A stretch of 42,259 nt of DNA from Mycobacterium neglectum (GCF_002591975.1 NZ_NVQE01000049.1:1-42259); one strand, 5' to 3'; counted from the first letter of the stretch, positions 33,281-42,207 are shown. Numbers and translations: made by a program. Notes: generated by a model from the letters alone, not told the origin.

Positions 33281-33309
33281 TTTCAGCATTGAGCTGGTCT
33301 GTCCTCTAG

Positions 33310-33336
33310 ACACCGCGAGTGCCGGGAGTGTGACAG
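33310..33336 (-). promoter_or_regulatory. ECF41-type promoter of the copy-1 operon
   Basis: On the minus strand: TGTCACA (33336-33330), 16-nt spacer, TGTC (33313-33310). The published ECF41 consensus as I recall is TGTCACA, 16 bp, CGTC. The same arrangement precedes copy 2 although the surrounding DNA is otherwise different. Predicted transcription start near 33303, giving a leader of about 75 nt. Confidence 0.8.
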
Positions 33337-33602
33337 CGTGCGCGCGATGTGGCCGACATCACTATCGACCGACCTCCCGCGGGACCGTTCCCGATCAGCT
33401 TCCTAGAACGAACGGCTGACCGGCCTGCGGGCAGCTAACATCGGTGCGTCTATACGCAGCCGCCGCGCTGCATGAGGGGGGATCCGATGAAGCCGCAGCA
33501 AGCAGCGATTGGATGAATCCGGAAGCAAGGCCTCCTGAAATCGCGCATCCGAGAATGTAGTGACGACGAGCGATCAGGTCGCCTCCTACGGGGCGGTGTC
33601 GC
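33337..33602. other. upstream region of the PAS-PP2C gene (part of a 373-nt gene-free gap, 33230-33602)
   Basis: The left part of the gap (33230-33336) holds the copy-1 leader and promoter listed separately. The rest has no gene I can support. TAACAT near 33438 and TATACG near 33453 are possible -10 hexamers for the plus strand; neither has a clear -35. I saw no ECF41 motif and no SigF-type GGGTAT on the plus strand. Confidence 0.4.
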
Positions 33603-36437
33603 GTGAATGAATCAGCTTCTCGTGTGAGTCCGCCGGCCGATCCGAGCCGCCGGGGACCCATTGCGGCGGCGATAGTCCTGGCCGTGGCGACCCTGAACTG
33701 GGTCGGCTGGGCGACCGGAATCCAGGCGTTGACCAGGATCTACCCGAGCTGGCCGCAGATGGTGCCGTGGACCGCGCTGTGGCTGGTCGCCCTGGCGGTG
33801 GCGCTGCTGGTGCAGTCGGGCCGTCCGACGCATGCCCGGGTGTGGGTTGGGCGCAGTGTAGCGGCGGCGGTGGGTGTGCTGGCGACGGTCGTGCTGGCGG
33901 AGTACGCCACCGGTCGGGCGTTGGGCGTGGATCAGGTGTGGTTTGGGACTGCGGTACGCGGACTCCAGTCCACCTGGCCGGGTCGCCCGAGTCCACAGAC
34001 GGCGATCTCGGTGCTGTTCCTGTCCGTTGCCGTTGGGGTGACCCGGGTGGATCGGGGATGGGCCCGCTTGACATGGGTCTTGTGTTGCGTTGCCGCGATG
34101 GTCGCCCCTGCCGTCACGGCGCTGGCGTATTTGTTCCATGCGGTCTCGCTGTTGACGGTCGCGCAGTCCACCGGAATGGCCTTGGCGACTGCGCTGGCGC
34201 TGTTGCTGCTGGGATTCGCGGCCGTGACGGCACATCCCGAACGGGGTGCGGTAGGGCGACTGCGCTCTCGACCGGACCGCCGGACGCTGATTCGTTTGGT
34301 CGCGATCATCGCCAGCTTCCCGATCTTCGTCGGGCTGTCGCGAATGCTTTTTCTCTCCATCGGTCTGAGCGCTGATTCGGCGCTCACCTTCTCGACGGCG
34401 GTGGGCACGGGCGTTGTCGGATTGCTGGCGTTCCACCTGAACCAACGCGATGAAAGGCAACGTGCGGCCGCCGAATCCGATCGGATTCTGTTGCGGGCCA
34501 GTGCTGACAGCATGCTCGACCCTCAGGTACTTCTGGAGGCGGACCGCGATGTCACCAGGCAGGTGGTCGATTTCCGCTATCGCAGTGTCAACCAGGCAGC
34601 CTGCTCATATTTGGGGCTGCGGGAAAGCGATCTGGTCGGGCACACCCAGCGGGAAGCCACGCCGAATCTTGAGAGCCCAGAGTTGCAGCGTCGCTACATC
34701 CAGTGCCTCGACGACGGGGAGCCGGTGATCCACGACGATTTCGCGCTCTTCAACGAGACGCTCGACGATGCCCGCCGTTACGACATCCGCGCCACGAGGG
34801 CCGGAGCCGACCTGCTCAGTTTGACCTGGCGCGACGTCACGGAGCGGTTCGTGGCCGCGCAACGCCTCGCAGTGTCCGAAGAGAACTACCGTCTGCTGGC
34901 GGAGAACTCCGGAGACGTGATCGTTCATCTTCGCGACACCAAGATCGTGTGGGTCTCCCCGTCCGTCCAAGCTGTCCTGGGTGCCCCACCGGAACACTGG
35001 GTGGGCCGTCAGATGCAGGAGGCGGTTCTCCCGGAGGCAACACTGGACCTCGCCGCTCAGGCCGCCACTGTCCTCGCGGGTGGTGAGGTGCGCCGGCGCA
35101 TTCGAATACTCGCTGCGGATGGCCTCACACACTGGTTTCATATGCACGCCAAGCCCTTCTATGACGCCAGCGGCCGCGAGGACGGGGCGCTGAGTACGCT
35201 GCGTCTGATCGATGACGAAGTGGCCGCGGAGCAGGAAGCCGAGGAGGCGCGTCGGCAACAGGCCCGGGCGGAAGCCCGCTACCGGCGGTCGATGGACAGC
35301 GCCGCCATCGGCATGTGCCTCGTCGCCCCGAACGGCGCCTTCGTGGAAGTCAACGACGCGCTTTGTGAACTGTTCGGCTACGACGCCGACACCTTGAAGC
35401 AGAAAACCTGGCAAGAACTCACCGTCCAGGAATACCTGCAAGCGGATCTTGACAACTTCAACGATGTCCTGGAAGGCCGCAAAGACTCCTACCGGATGCT
35501 CAAGCAGTACGTCCATGCCGACGGTCATCGGATCTGGGGCGATCTATCGGTGAGCTGTATCCGTGACGAGAACGGACAGGTGGATAACTTAGTCTCGCAG
35601 ATCGCCGACATTACCGCCGAGGTGGCTGCACGAGAACAGCTCGCCCAGAGCGACGAGCAGAACCGCCTTCTGGCACAACGCCTTCAGCAGCAGAGCGAGC
35701 AGATCGCAGCCGAATTGGAAAGTGCGGCGGCCTACATGGCCTCGATCATGCCCAGCGGTCTGACCGGAGCCGTTGACGTGACGTCCCGCTACCTGCCCTC
35801 ACGAGAACTCGGCGGTGACTGTTTCGACTACACCTGGATCGACGACGACCACCTTCTGGTTTACCTGATCGACGTCTCCGGCCATGGCCTCGAACCCGCA
35901 TTGCTCGCGGTCTCCGTGCACAACATGCTGCGATCGGGAACCCTCGGCATCGAATCCATGGTGGCGCCGCAGGCGGCGCTGACCGAACTGAACCGCCTGT
36001 TTCAAATGGACGATCAGGTCGATCACTACTTCACGATCTGGTACAGCGTCTACCAGGCATCCACTCGTACGCTTCGCTACGCAAGCGCCGGCGCCCCGCC
36101 CGCAATCGCTTTCGACAACGCCGGCGACGGCACCGTCTCACTCACCGAGTTGTTCACTCCGGCAATACCTGTCGGGATGTTCGGGGACACCGTGTTCACC
36201 ACGCGGACCTACGCCGTCCCACCGGGGTGTCGGATCCTGATCTACAGCGACGGCGCGCAAGAGATCCTCCTCGCCGACGAGCACCAGTTGTCCGCGGCCG
36301 GCTTCAAGGAGATCAATGCCCGACTGGCCGGATCGTCGAGCTGGTCCCTCGACGGACTCCTCAAAGAACTGATGGACCTCACACCGACAAAAACCTTCGA
36401 CGACGACTGCTCACTGATCCAGCTGACATTCCCTTGA
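33603..36437 (+). CDS. membrane PAS-PAS-PAS-PP2C (SpoIIE/RsbU-type) serine phosphatase
   Basis: 944-aa sensor phosphatase. About eight membrane helices (residues 18-40, 53-71, 82-104, 130-147, 153-184, 190-210, 228-254, 260-280); PAS-like domains at about 300-415, 425-540 and 558-672; a coiled-coil linker (about 675-710); PP2C domain 715-944. Metal-binding residues are kept: GGDCFD at 737-742, DVSGHG at 757-762, YSDG at 881-884, DDDCS at 933-937. RsbU-type enzymes dephosphorylate anti-anti-sigma proteins in partner switching; no STAS or RsbW-type gene is in the window. GTG start with weak ribosome binding site. It sits between two paralogous ECF41 operons on the other strand. Confidence 0.92.
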   Translation: MNESASRVSPPADPSRRGPIAAAIVLAVATLNWVGWATGIQALTRIYPSWPQMVPWTALWLVALAVALLVQSGRPTHARVWVGRSVAAAVGVLATVVLAEYATGRALGVDQVWFGTAVRGLQSTWPGRPSPQTAISVLFLSVAVGVTRVDRGWARLTWVLCCVAAMVAPAVTALAYLFHAVSLLTVAQSTGMALATALALLLLGFAAVTAHPERGAVGRLRSRPDRRTLIRLVAIIASFPIFVGLSRMLFLSIGLSADSALTFSTAVGTGVVGLLAFHLNQRDERQRAAAESDRILLRASADSMLDPQVLLEADRDVTRQVVDFRYRSVNQAACSYLGLRESDLVGHTQREATPNLESPELQRRYIQCLDDGEPVIHDDFALFNETLDDARRYDIRATRAGADLLSLTWRDVTERFVAAQRLAVSEENYRLLAENSGDVIVHLRDTKIVWVSPSVQAVLGAPPEHWVGRQMQEAVLPEATLDLAAQAATVLAGGEVRRRIRILAADGLTHWFHMHAKPFYDASGREDGALSTLRLIDDEVAAEQEAEEARRQQARAEARYRRSMDSAAIGMCLVAPNGAFVEVNDALCELFGYDADTLKQKTWQELTVQEYLQADLDNFNDVLEGRKDSYRMLKQYVHADGHRIWGDLSVSCIRDENGQVDNLVSQIADITAEVAAREQLAQSDEQNRLLAQRLQQQSEQIAAELESAAAYMASIMPSGLTGAVDVTSRYLPSRELGGDCFDYTWIDDDHLLVYLIDVSGHGLEPALLAVSVHNMLRSGTLGIESMVAPQAALTELNRLFQMDDQVDHYFTIWYSVYQASTRTLRYASAGAPPAIAFDNAGDGTVSLTELFTPAIPVGMFGDTVFTTRTYAVPPGCRILIYSDGAQEILLADEHQLSAAGFKEINARLAGSSSWSLDGLLKELMDLTPTKTFDDDCSLIQLTFP

Positions 36438-36491
36438 GGCCGATGCGACACGCACTCGGAGTTTGCCAGTCCGGGCCCGATACGGCCTACG

Positions 36492-37418
36492 TCACGATCG
36501 ACCGATTTCCCGCGGCGTCGTGACCCCGGTCAGCTTGTCCGGGTTTCGCATCGCGTAGAGGTTCGTGATCTTGTCCTCGATCACCTCGAATACGACGAGG
36601 CCCTCAAGGTGATCGCCGGTGTAGACGACGATCGCCGGAGCACTGTTGTAGACCGCCGTCTGGAAACGCATTTGCGGCGTCTCCTCGGCCACCTGAAACA
36701 CGCGGGCCATGAGCGCGGCAACCCGCCGGGCGCCAACGACGGGCCGGCGAATCGCTGCGGCCTTACCACCGTGGTCAGCCGTCCAGGTCGCCCCCGGTGC
36801 CAACAGCGCCATCAGTCCGTCCATGTCTCCGGTGGACGCGGCGGTCAGGAACTGCTCGGTGATCTGTTGGGTCCGCTCGGCGTCGACGGGTCCGAAGCGA
36901 TTGCGCCGGGCATGCACGTGTTCGCGCGCACGGTGCGCCATCTGGCGCACCGTCGGCACGGATTTGCCCACCGCCTCCGCGATTTCGTCGTAGTCGAAGC
37001 CGAACGTCTCACGCAGCACGAACACCGCCCGCTCGTCGGGGGTGAGCGTCTCGAGAAGAACGAGCATCGCCATCGAAACCGATTCGGCGAGAACGACGTC
37101 GGCCGAGGCATCGCGGTCGTCGAGCAGCAGCGGTTCTGGAAGCCACGGCCCGATGTAGTCCTCGCGACGGCGCACGCCCTCGCGCAGAGTATTGAGCGCC
37201 TGGCGGGTCACCAGTTGCGCCAGATACGACTTGGTGTCGCGCACCGTCGCGAGGTCCACGTCGGCCCATCGCAGATAGCTGTCCTGCAGCACGTCATCGG
37301 ATTCGGTTGTCGAGCCGAGGATTTCGTAGGCGATGGTGAACAGCAGCGGCCGTAGATGGGTGAACCGCTCGGCGTGTTCTCCCCCGGCCGAGCCGGCGAT
37401 CGGACCCTGGGTGGTCAC
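36492..37418 (-). CDS. ECF41-type (SigJ-like) sigma factor with SnoaL-like domain, copy 2
   Basis: 308-aa paralogue of the sigma factor at 31155-32051. Same layout: sigma2 (about 15-80), WLPEP at 92-96, sigma4 (about 112-175, LETLTPDERAVFVLRETFGFDYDEIA), SnoaL-like domain with NPDKL at 292-296. The N-terminus carries about ten extra residues (TTQGPIAGSAGG). The GTG at 37418 overlaps the oxidoreductase stop as GTGA, exactly as in copy 1; longer upstream frames are antisense to the oxidoreductase. The C-terminal domains differ most (AGESGRVEPAMYNNAP versus AEETPQMRFQTAVYNSAP), which could separate the signals sensed. Confidence 0.95.
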   Translation of the reverse strand: MTTQGPIAGSAGGEHAERFTHLRPLLFTIAYEILGSTTESDDVLQDSYLRWADVDLATVRDTKSYLAQLVTRQALNTLREGVRRREDYIGPWLPEPLLLDDRDASADVVLAESVSMAMLVLLETLTPDERAVFVLRETFGFDYDEIAEAVGKSVPTVRQMAHRAREHVHARRNRFGPVDAERTQQITEQFLTAASTGDMDGLMALLAPGATWTADHGGKAAAIRRPVVGARRVAALMARVFQVAEETPQMRFQTAVYNSAPAIVVYTGDHLEGLVVFEVIEDKITNLYAMRNPDKLTGVTTPREIGRS

Positions 37419-38602
37419 GCTTGTGTGACCACCTCGGGCGCGACCTCCGTCGGCCGTGGGCCGCCCTTGAACCAGAAGGTCGATCCCGGCTTGCGGGCCT
37501 CTCGGCGCATACCCCACAGTGTGCCCTTGCAGATCGCCTCCTTGATCTTGGCGGTGAGGCGCCCGCTGAAGTAGAGGTTGACGGCCGTGTCGTTCATGCG
37601 GCCCAGCTGCAAAATCCCGGCGCGGCGTCCGAGGCTGATGCATTGCGCCGGTATGCCGTACTCGAACCTGGCGGGCGCGGTGCCCGCGATCCGACTGAGC
37701 ACGGTGTTGGCGGCCTGCGGCGCGAGCTGCGATGCAGATGCGCAGCACATCCGCAGCGGCTCGCCCGAGGGCGATGCGCAGTCGCCGGCGGCGATGACGC
37801 GAGGATCGTCCACGCTGGTCAGAGTTTCGTCGGTGAGCAGGCGGCCGATCGAGTCGGTGCCCAGGCCACTGGCCGCGGCCAGGTCCGGCACGCCGAAGCC
37901 CGCGGTCCAGACGGTGACCGCGCTCGGGCGCACGGCCCCGTCTTCGAAGACGACGGCGTCCGGTCGCACCTCGGTCACAACGTCTGTTTCGAGCACGGCA
38001 ACCCGCAGCCTTGCCAGCGTCTTGGCCACCGATCGGCGCCCCGGCACCGACAGCGTCGGCCCCAACCGGCCGCCACACACCAGGGTGACCTTTCGCCCCT
38101 GCTCGGCGAACTCGGTGGCCGCCTCGATGCCGGTCAGCCCGCCACCGACCACAGTCACCGGTGCGTCCGGGTGCAGGTCGTCGAGAGCTGCGCGCAGGCG
38201 CTGTGCCTGCTCCAGTTCAGCGATCGGATAGGCGAATTCGGCCGCGCCCGGTACTGACGCCGGTACGACGCCGGTGCTGCCGACCGCGTAGATGACGTAG
38301 TCGTAGTCGACCGCGGAACCGGATGCCAGCTCCACAGTGCGGTTGGCGGTGTCGATGCGGGTTGCGGTGTCGACGACCAGCTTGATGCCGCTGCCGAGCA
38401 GGCTGCCGTAGTCCACGGTTGCGTCGTAGTTGCCCGCGGCGAATTGATGCAGCCGGATTCGCTCGACGAACTTGGGACGGGGGTTGATCAACGTGATGTC
38501 GGGGGCGTTCCAATCGCCACGCATCCGCAGATGGTTGGCCGCCAGTGTTCCCGAGTAGCCGCCGCCGACGACGACGACCTTTGGAGTGATGTGTTGAGTC
38601 AT
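37415..38602 (-). CDS. FAD/NAD(P)-dependent oxidoreductase (NDH-2-like), copy 2
   Basis: 395-aa paralogue of the enzyme at 32048-33229. FAD motif VVVVGGGYSGTLAANHL, NAD(P) motif VTVVGGGLTGIEAATEFAEQG, second FAD site SVDDPRVIAAGDCASP and a conserved C-terminal block IKEAICKGTLWGMRREARKPGSTFWFKGG shared with copy 1. Extra cysteines appear around LRMCCASASQ where copy 1 has LRMSCQAAIP. ATG 38602 lies within 2-3 nt of the predicted transcription start, so the message should be leaderless; GAGGG just before it is too close for a normal Shine-Dalgarno. Operon with sigma copy 2. Confidence 0.93.
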   Translation of the reverse strand: MTQHITPKVVVVGGGYSGTLAANHLRMRGDWNAPDITLINPRPKFVERIRLHQFAAGNYDATVDYGSLLGSGIKLVVDTATRIDTANRTVELASGSAVDYDYVIYAVGSTGVVPASVPGAAEFAYPIAELEQAQRLRAALDDLHPDAPVTVVGGGLTGIEAATEFAEQGRKVTLVCGGRLGPTLSVPGRRSVAKTLARLRVAVLETDVVTEVRPDAVVFEDGAVRPSAVTVWTAGFGVPDLAAASGLGTDSIGRLLTDETLTSVDDPRVIAAGDCASPSGEPLRMCCASASQLAPQAANTVLSRIAGTAPARFEYGIPAQCISLGRRAGILQLGRMNDTAVNLYFSGRLTAKIKEAICKGTLWGMRREARKPGSTFWFKGGPRPTEVAPEVVTQA

Positions 38603-38610
38603 GCCCTCAA

Positions 38611-38637
38611 GACACCGCCCGCCCGCCGATCGTGACA
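38611..38637 (-). promoter_or_regulatory. ECF41-type promoter of the copy-2 operon
   Basis: On the minus strand: TGTCACG (38637-38631), 16-nt spacer, TGTC (38614-38611), then about 7 nt to the expected +1 next to the ATG at 38602. Same motif pair and same spacing as 33310-33336. The promoter lies in the 49 nt between the oxidoreductase start and the metG stop. Confidence 0.8.
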
Positions 38638-38651
38638 GAAAGTGACGTGCG

Positions 38652-40199
38652 TCACTCCACCTGGTGGCGCGGGAACACACCCACCGGCGCCGGCAGCACA
38701 GTGCCGGGTGCGATCCGTGTCTCGACGGACGCGAACGTCCGCTGATCGGCGGTCTGCCCGAGCAGGTCGAGCAGCTTGGCCATCGACTCGGGCATCACCG
38801 GCTGGCTCAGCAACGCCGCGATCCGCACCGTCTCCAGCGTGGTGTACAGCACGGTGCGGAACCTGGCTTGATCTTGGGCTTGGTCGGACTTGCGCAGCAC
38901 CCACGGCTCCTGCGCGGAGAAGTACCTGTTGGCTGCGCCGAGCACCGACCAGACGGCTTCCAGCGCCAGGTGCATCGCGGTGGCGTCGAAGTGGCCGCGG
39001 ACGCGCTCGAGTAGTCCGTCGGCGGCGTTCAGCATTTCTTGGTCTTCGGCGGTGAATTCGCCTGTCTCAGGGACGATTCCGTCGAGATTCTTGGCCACCA
39101 TCGACAGCGACCGCTGCGCGAGGTTGCCCAGCTCGTTGGCGAGGTCGGCGTTGATGCGACCGATGATCGCGTCTTCGCTGTAGCTGCCGTCCTGACCGAA
39201 CGGCACCTCCCGAAGGAAGAAGTAGCGCACCTGGTCGACGCCGAAGGCATCCACCAAAGCGTTCGGATCGACCACGTTGCCCACCGACTTGCTCATTTTC
39301 TCGCCGCGGTTGAGGACAAAGCCGTGCACAAAGACCTTGCGCGGCAACTCGATTCCCGCCGACATCAGAAAAGCCGGCCAGTAGACGGTGTGGAACCGGA
39401 TGATGTCCTTGCCGATCATGTGCAAATCGGCGGGCCAGAACCGTCCGAACATCTCCGATGAGGTGTCCGGGAAGCCCACGCCGGTCAGATAGTTCGTCAG
39501 CGCGTCGACCCACACGTACATCACATGGTCGGGGTGGTCGGGCACCGGCACACCCCAGTCGAACGTCGTTCGCGATATCGACAAGTCGCGTAACCCGCCG
39601 GAGACGAAGCTGACCACCTCGTTGCGCCGAACGCCGGGCTCGATGAACTCCGGATGCGCCTCGTAATGCGCCAGCAGTCTGTCGGTGTAGGCCGACAGCC
39701 GGAAGAAGTACGTCTGCTCCTCGGTCCACGTCACCGGGGCACCGGTCTCGGTGGCGATCCGCACACCGTCGGCGTTCACGCTGGTTTCGCCTTCGGTGAC
39801 GAAGCCTTCGTCACGCACCGAATACCAGCCCGAGTAGGTGTCGAGGTAGATGTCGCCGGACTCGTTCATCCGCTTCCAGATCTCGATCGACGCCTCGTAG
39901 TGGTCGGCGTCGGATGTCCTGATGAACCGGTCGAACGAGATGTTGAGCTTTTCCTGCATCCGCTGGAACACATCCGAGTTGCGCCGAGCCAGCTCCGCGG
40001 TCGGTATGCCGAGGGCCGCGGCCGTCTCGGCCATCTTCTGACCGTGAACGTCGGTGCCGGTGAGGTACCGCACGTCGTAGCCGTCCAACCGCTTGAATCG
40101 CGCTATCGAGTCCGTGGCGATGTATTCGTACGCATGGCCGATGTGCGGTTCGCCGTTGGGATAGGCGATGGCGGTGGTGATGTAGTAAGGCTCACTCAT
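38652..40199 (-). CDS. metG: methionyl-tRNA synthetase
   Basis: Charges tRNA-Met. 515 aa, the short form without a C-terminal dimerisation domain. Class I signatures: HIGH at residues 19-22 (EPHIGHAYEY) and KMSKS at 301-305. The connective peptide lacks the paired CxxC zinc knuckle, as in the MetG2-type enzymes of mycobacteria. ATG 40199; divergent from tatD with only 24 nt between starts, so each promoter must overlap the other gene or the messages are nearly leaderless. Confidence 0.97.
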   Translation of the reverse strand: MSEPYYITTAIAYPNGEPHIGHAYEYIATDSIARFKRLDGYDVRYLTGTDVHGQKMAETAAALGIPTAELARRNSDVFQRMQEKLNISFDRFIRTSDADHYEASIEIWKRMNESGDIYLDTYSGWYSVRDEGFVTEGETSVNADGVRIATETGAPVTWTEEQTYFFRLSAYTDRLLAHYEAHPEFIEPGVRRNEVVSFVSGGLRDLSISRTTFDWGVPVPDHPDHVMYVWVDALTNYLTGVGFPDTSSEMFGRFWPADLHMIGKDIIRFHTVYWPAFLMSAGIELPRKVFVHGFVLNRGEKMSKSVGNVVDPNALVDAFGVDQVRYFFLREVPFGQDGSYSEDAIIGRINADLANELGNLAQRSLSMVAKNLDGIVPETGEFTAEDQEMLNAADGLLERVRGHFDATAMHLALEAVWSVLGAANRYFSAQEPWVLRKSDQAQDQARFRTVLYTTLETVRIAALLSQPVMPESMAKLLDLLGQTADQRTFASVETRIAPGTVLPAPVGVFPRHQVE

Positions 40200-40223
40200 T
40201 TCCGGTCAGCTTATTGTGTGGCG

Positions 40224-41066
40224 GTGAGTCGCAACCGTCCGCCGCCCCCGGCCCCGGAGCCGCTCGTACCCCTTATCGACGCCCACACCCACCTCGATGC
40301 CTGTGGCGCCTCCGATGCCGAGAGCATCCGCGCGATCGTCGACCGGGCCGAAGCCGTCGGCGTGCAGGCCGTTGTGACGATCGCCGACGATCTCGAGTCC
40401 GCGCGTTGGGTCACCGAAGCCGTCGACGCCGATCCGCGGGTCTATGGCGCTGTAGCGCTGCATCCCACCCGCGCCGACGCGCTCACCGACGAGACCAAGA
40501 CCGTCATCGAGCGGTTGGCCTCCCATTCGCGCGTCGTCGCCGTCGGGGAGACCGGTATGGACATGTACTGGCCGGGCAAGCTCGAGGGCTGCGCCGACCC
40601 GGCGACCCAGCGCGACGCGTTCGCATGGCATATCGACCTGGCCAAGCGCATCGGCAAGCCGCTGATGATCCACAACCGCGATGCCGACGCCGCCGTGCTG
40701 GACGTACTGCGCGCCGAGGGCGCACCCGACACCGTGATCTTCCACTGCTTCTCGTCCGACGCCGAGATGGCCAGGGCCTGTGTGGCCAACGGTTGGCTGC
40801 TCAGCCTGTCCGGCACCGTCAGCTTCCGGAACGCCACTGCACTACGGGAAGCGGCGTCGCTGATTCCGCTACAGCAACTTCTCGTGGAGACCGACGCGCC
40901 GTTCCTGACGCCGCATCCGTACCGAGGTGCGCCGAACGAACCCTATTGCCTGCCCTACACTGTCCGTGCGCTGGCCGAACTCCTCAACAGCGCCGCTGAG
41001 GACATTGCGCAGGAAACTACTTCGACGGCCGTACGAGCCTATGGACTGGCGAGTTGCCGCCCGTGA
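40224..41066 (+). CDS. tatD: TatD-family metal-dependent deoxyribonuclease
   Basis: 280-aa TIM-barrel hydrolase (Rv1008). Metal ligands: LIDAHTHLDAC, the Glu in AVGETGMDMYW, MIHNRDAD, VIFHCFSSD and VETDAPFLTPHP. Family members are 3'-exonucleases/DNases; the actual substrate in mycobacteria is uncertain. I chose the GTG at 40224 because the next segment MSRNRPPPPAPEPL is a usual N-terminus; GTG 40218 is equally possible. It ends 46 nt before the rpfB start and is probably in the same transcription unit. Confidence 0.93.
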   Translation: MSRNRPPPPAPEPLVPLIDAHTHLDACGASDAESIRAIVDRAEAVGVQAVVTIADDLESARWVTEAVDADPRVYGAVALHPTRADALTDETKTVIERLASHSRVVAVGETGMDMYWPGKLEGCADPATQRDAFAWHIDLAKRIGKPLMIHNRDADAAVLDVLRAEGAPDTVIFHCFSSDAEMARACVANGWLLSLSGTVSFRNATALREAASLIPLQQLLVETDAPFLTPHPYRGAPNEPYCLPYTVRALAELLNSAAEDIAQETTSTAVRAYGLASCRP

Positions 41067-41112
41067 GGGTTTTCGTTACCGTCTTGTGATCAAACGCGGT
41101 GTGTTACCGGGC

Positions 41113-42168
41113 ATGGCGCACCGTCCGATAGTCGGGATAGACCACGTTTTGAGCATTTTGAATAAGATCCACCAAGAGCAGTCGCCGTTGTTGCGCCTCG
41201 TGGTCGGAGTGACGTTGCTTGCGCTGGCCTTCGCGGGCGGATTCGCGGTAGCTGCCCACAAGACCGTGACCCTCGCCGTGGACGGCACGACCATCACCGT
41301 GCCCACCATGAAAACGCGTGTCATCGACGTTGTCACGGAGAACGGATTCGACGTCGGCGAACGTGATGACCTTTACCCGGCGGCCGAGCAACCGGTGCAC
41401 CAATCCGACACCATCGTGCTCCGTCGGAGCCGGCCGATTCAGATCTCCACAGACGGCCGTGACAGCCGTGAGGTGTGGACGACAGCGTCCACCGTCGACG
41501 AAGCGCTCAGCCAGCTTCAGATGACCGACAAGGCGCCCGCAGCGGCGTCACGCGGAAGCCGTGTGCCGCTCGCAGGCATGTCGCTTCCCGTGGTCAGCGC
41601 AAAGACTGTGCAACTTGCCGACGCCGGAGTGCTGCGCACCGTGAATCTCGCCGCGCCGAACGTGGGCGCCCTGCTCGAGGTCGCCGGCGTACCGCTGCAG
41701 CAGAGCGACGAGGTGGTGCCCGCCGCATCCTCGCCGATCGTCGACGGGATGCGGATCGACGTGAAGCGGGTGCGGATCGAGAAGGTCACCGAGCGTGCGC
41801 CGCTGCCGCCCGCGAACCACCGGATCGAGGATCCGACGCTCAACATGAGTCGCCAGATCGTGGAGGATCCTGGCACCGAGGGGACACAGGACGTCACGTT
41901 TGCTATCGCGAAGGTCAATGGCATCGAAACTGGGAGAATGCCAGTAGCCAATGTCGTGGTCGTTCCAGCTCGTGACGGTGTTCTGCGGGTCGGTGTCAAG
42001 CCTGGTACAGAGGTTCCGGAAGTAAACAACGGAGGTACCTGGGACGCTCTCGCTCGCTGCGAAGCCGGAGGTAACTGGGCCATCAACACCGGCAACGGTT
42101 ATTACGGTGGGGTCCAATTTGACCAAAACACCCGAGGTGCCTCACCTAATTGTGAGCGCGAAGGGTGA
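41113..42168 (+). pseudogene. rpfB: rpfB, truncated in the catalytic Rpf domain
   Basis: Resuscitation-promoting factor B is a secreted peptidoglycan hydrolase (lytic transglycosylase fold). Present: a signal-anchor helix (residues about 30-52), three DUF348 repeats (about 55-225), the G5 domain (about 230-305) and the first part of the Rpf domain, WDALARCEAGGNWAINTG, including the catalytic Glu317. After FDQNT the reading diverges: an unrelated 11-residue tail (RGASPNCEREG) and a stop replace about 47 residues expected from M. tuberculosis RpfB. The missing part includes the C-terminal conserved WGAWPVC with a disulfide cysteine. The break coincides with a candidate mobile element. The start is uncertain (ATG 41113; TTG 41149 or 41158 possible). 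Confidence 0.85.
42136..42160. repeat. subterminal repeat, copy 1
   Basis: GGTGCCTCAC, 8 nt, GAGCGCG. Contains the inverted repeat CTCAC/GTGAG around a 6-nt centre. Shares both outer blocks with copy 2 at 42172-42195. Confidence 0.75.
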
Positions 42169-42171
42169 GCT

Positions 42172-42195
42172 GGTGCCTCACGCATAATGAGCGCG
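42172..42195. repeat. subterminal repeat, copy 2
   Basis: GGTGCCTCAC, 7 nt, GAGCGCG. Starts 36 nt after the start of copy 1; the centre keeps TAAT. Confidence 0.75.
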
Positions 42196-42207
42196 TGGGG
42201 GCTTGCG

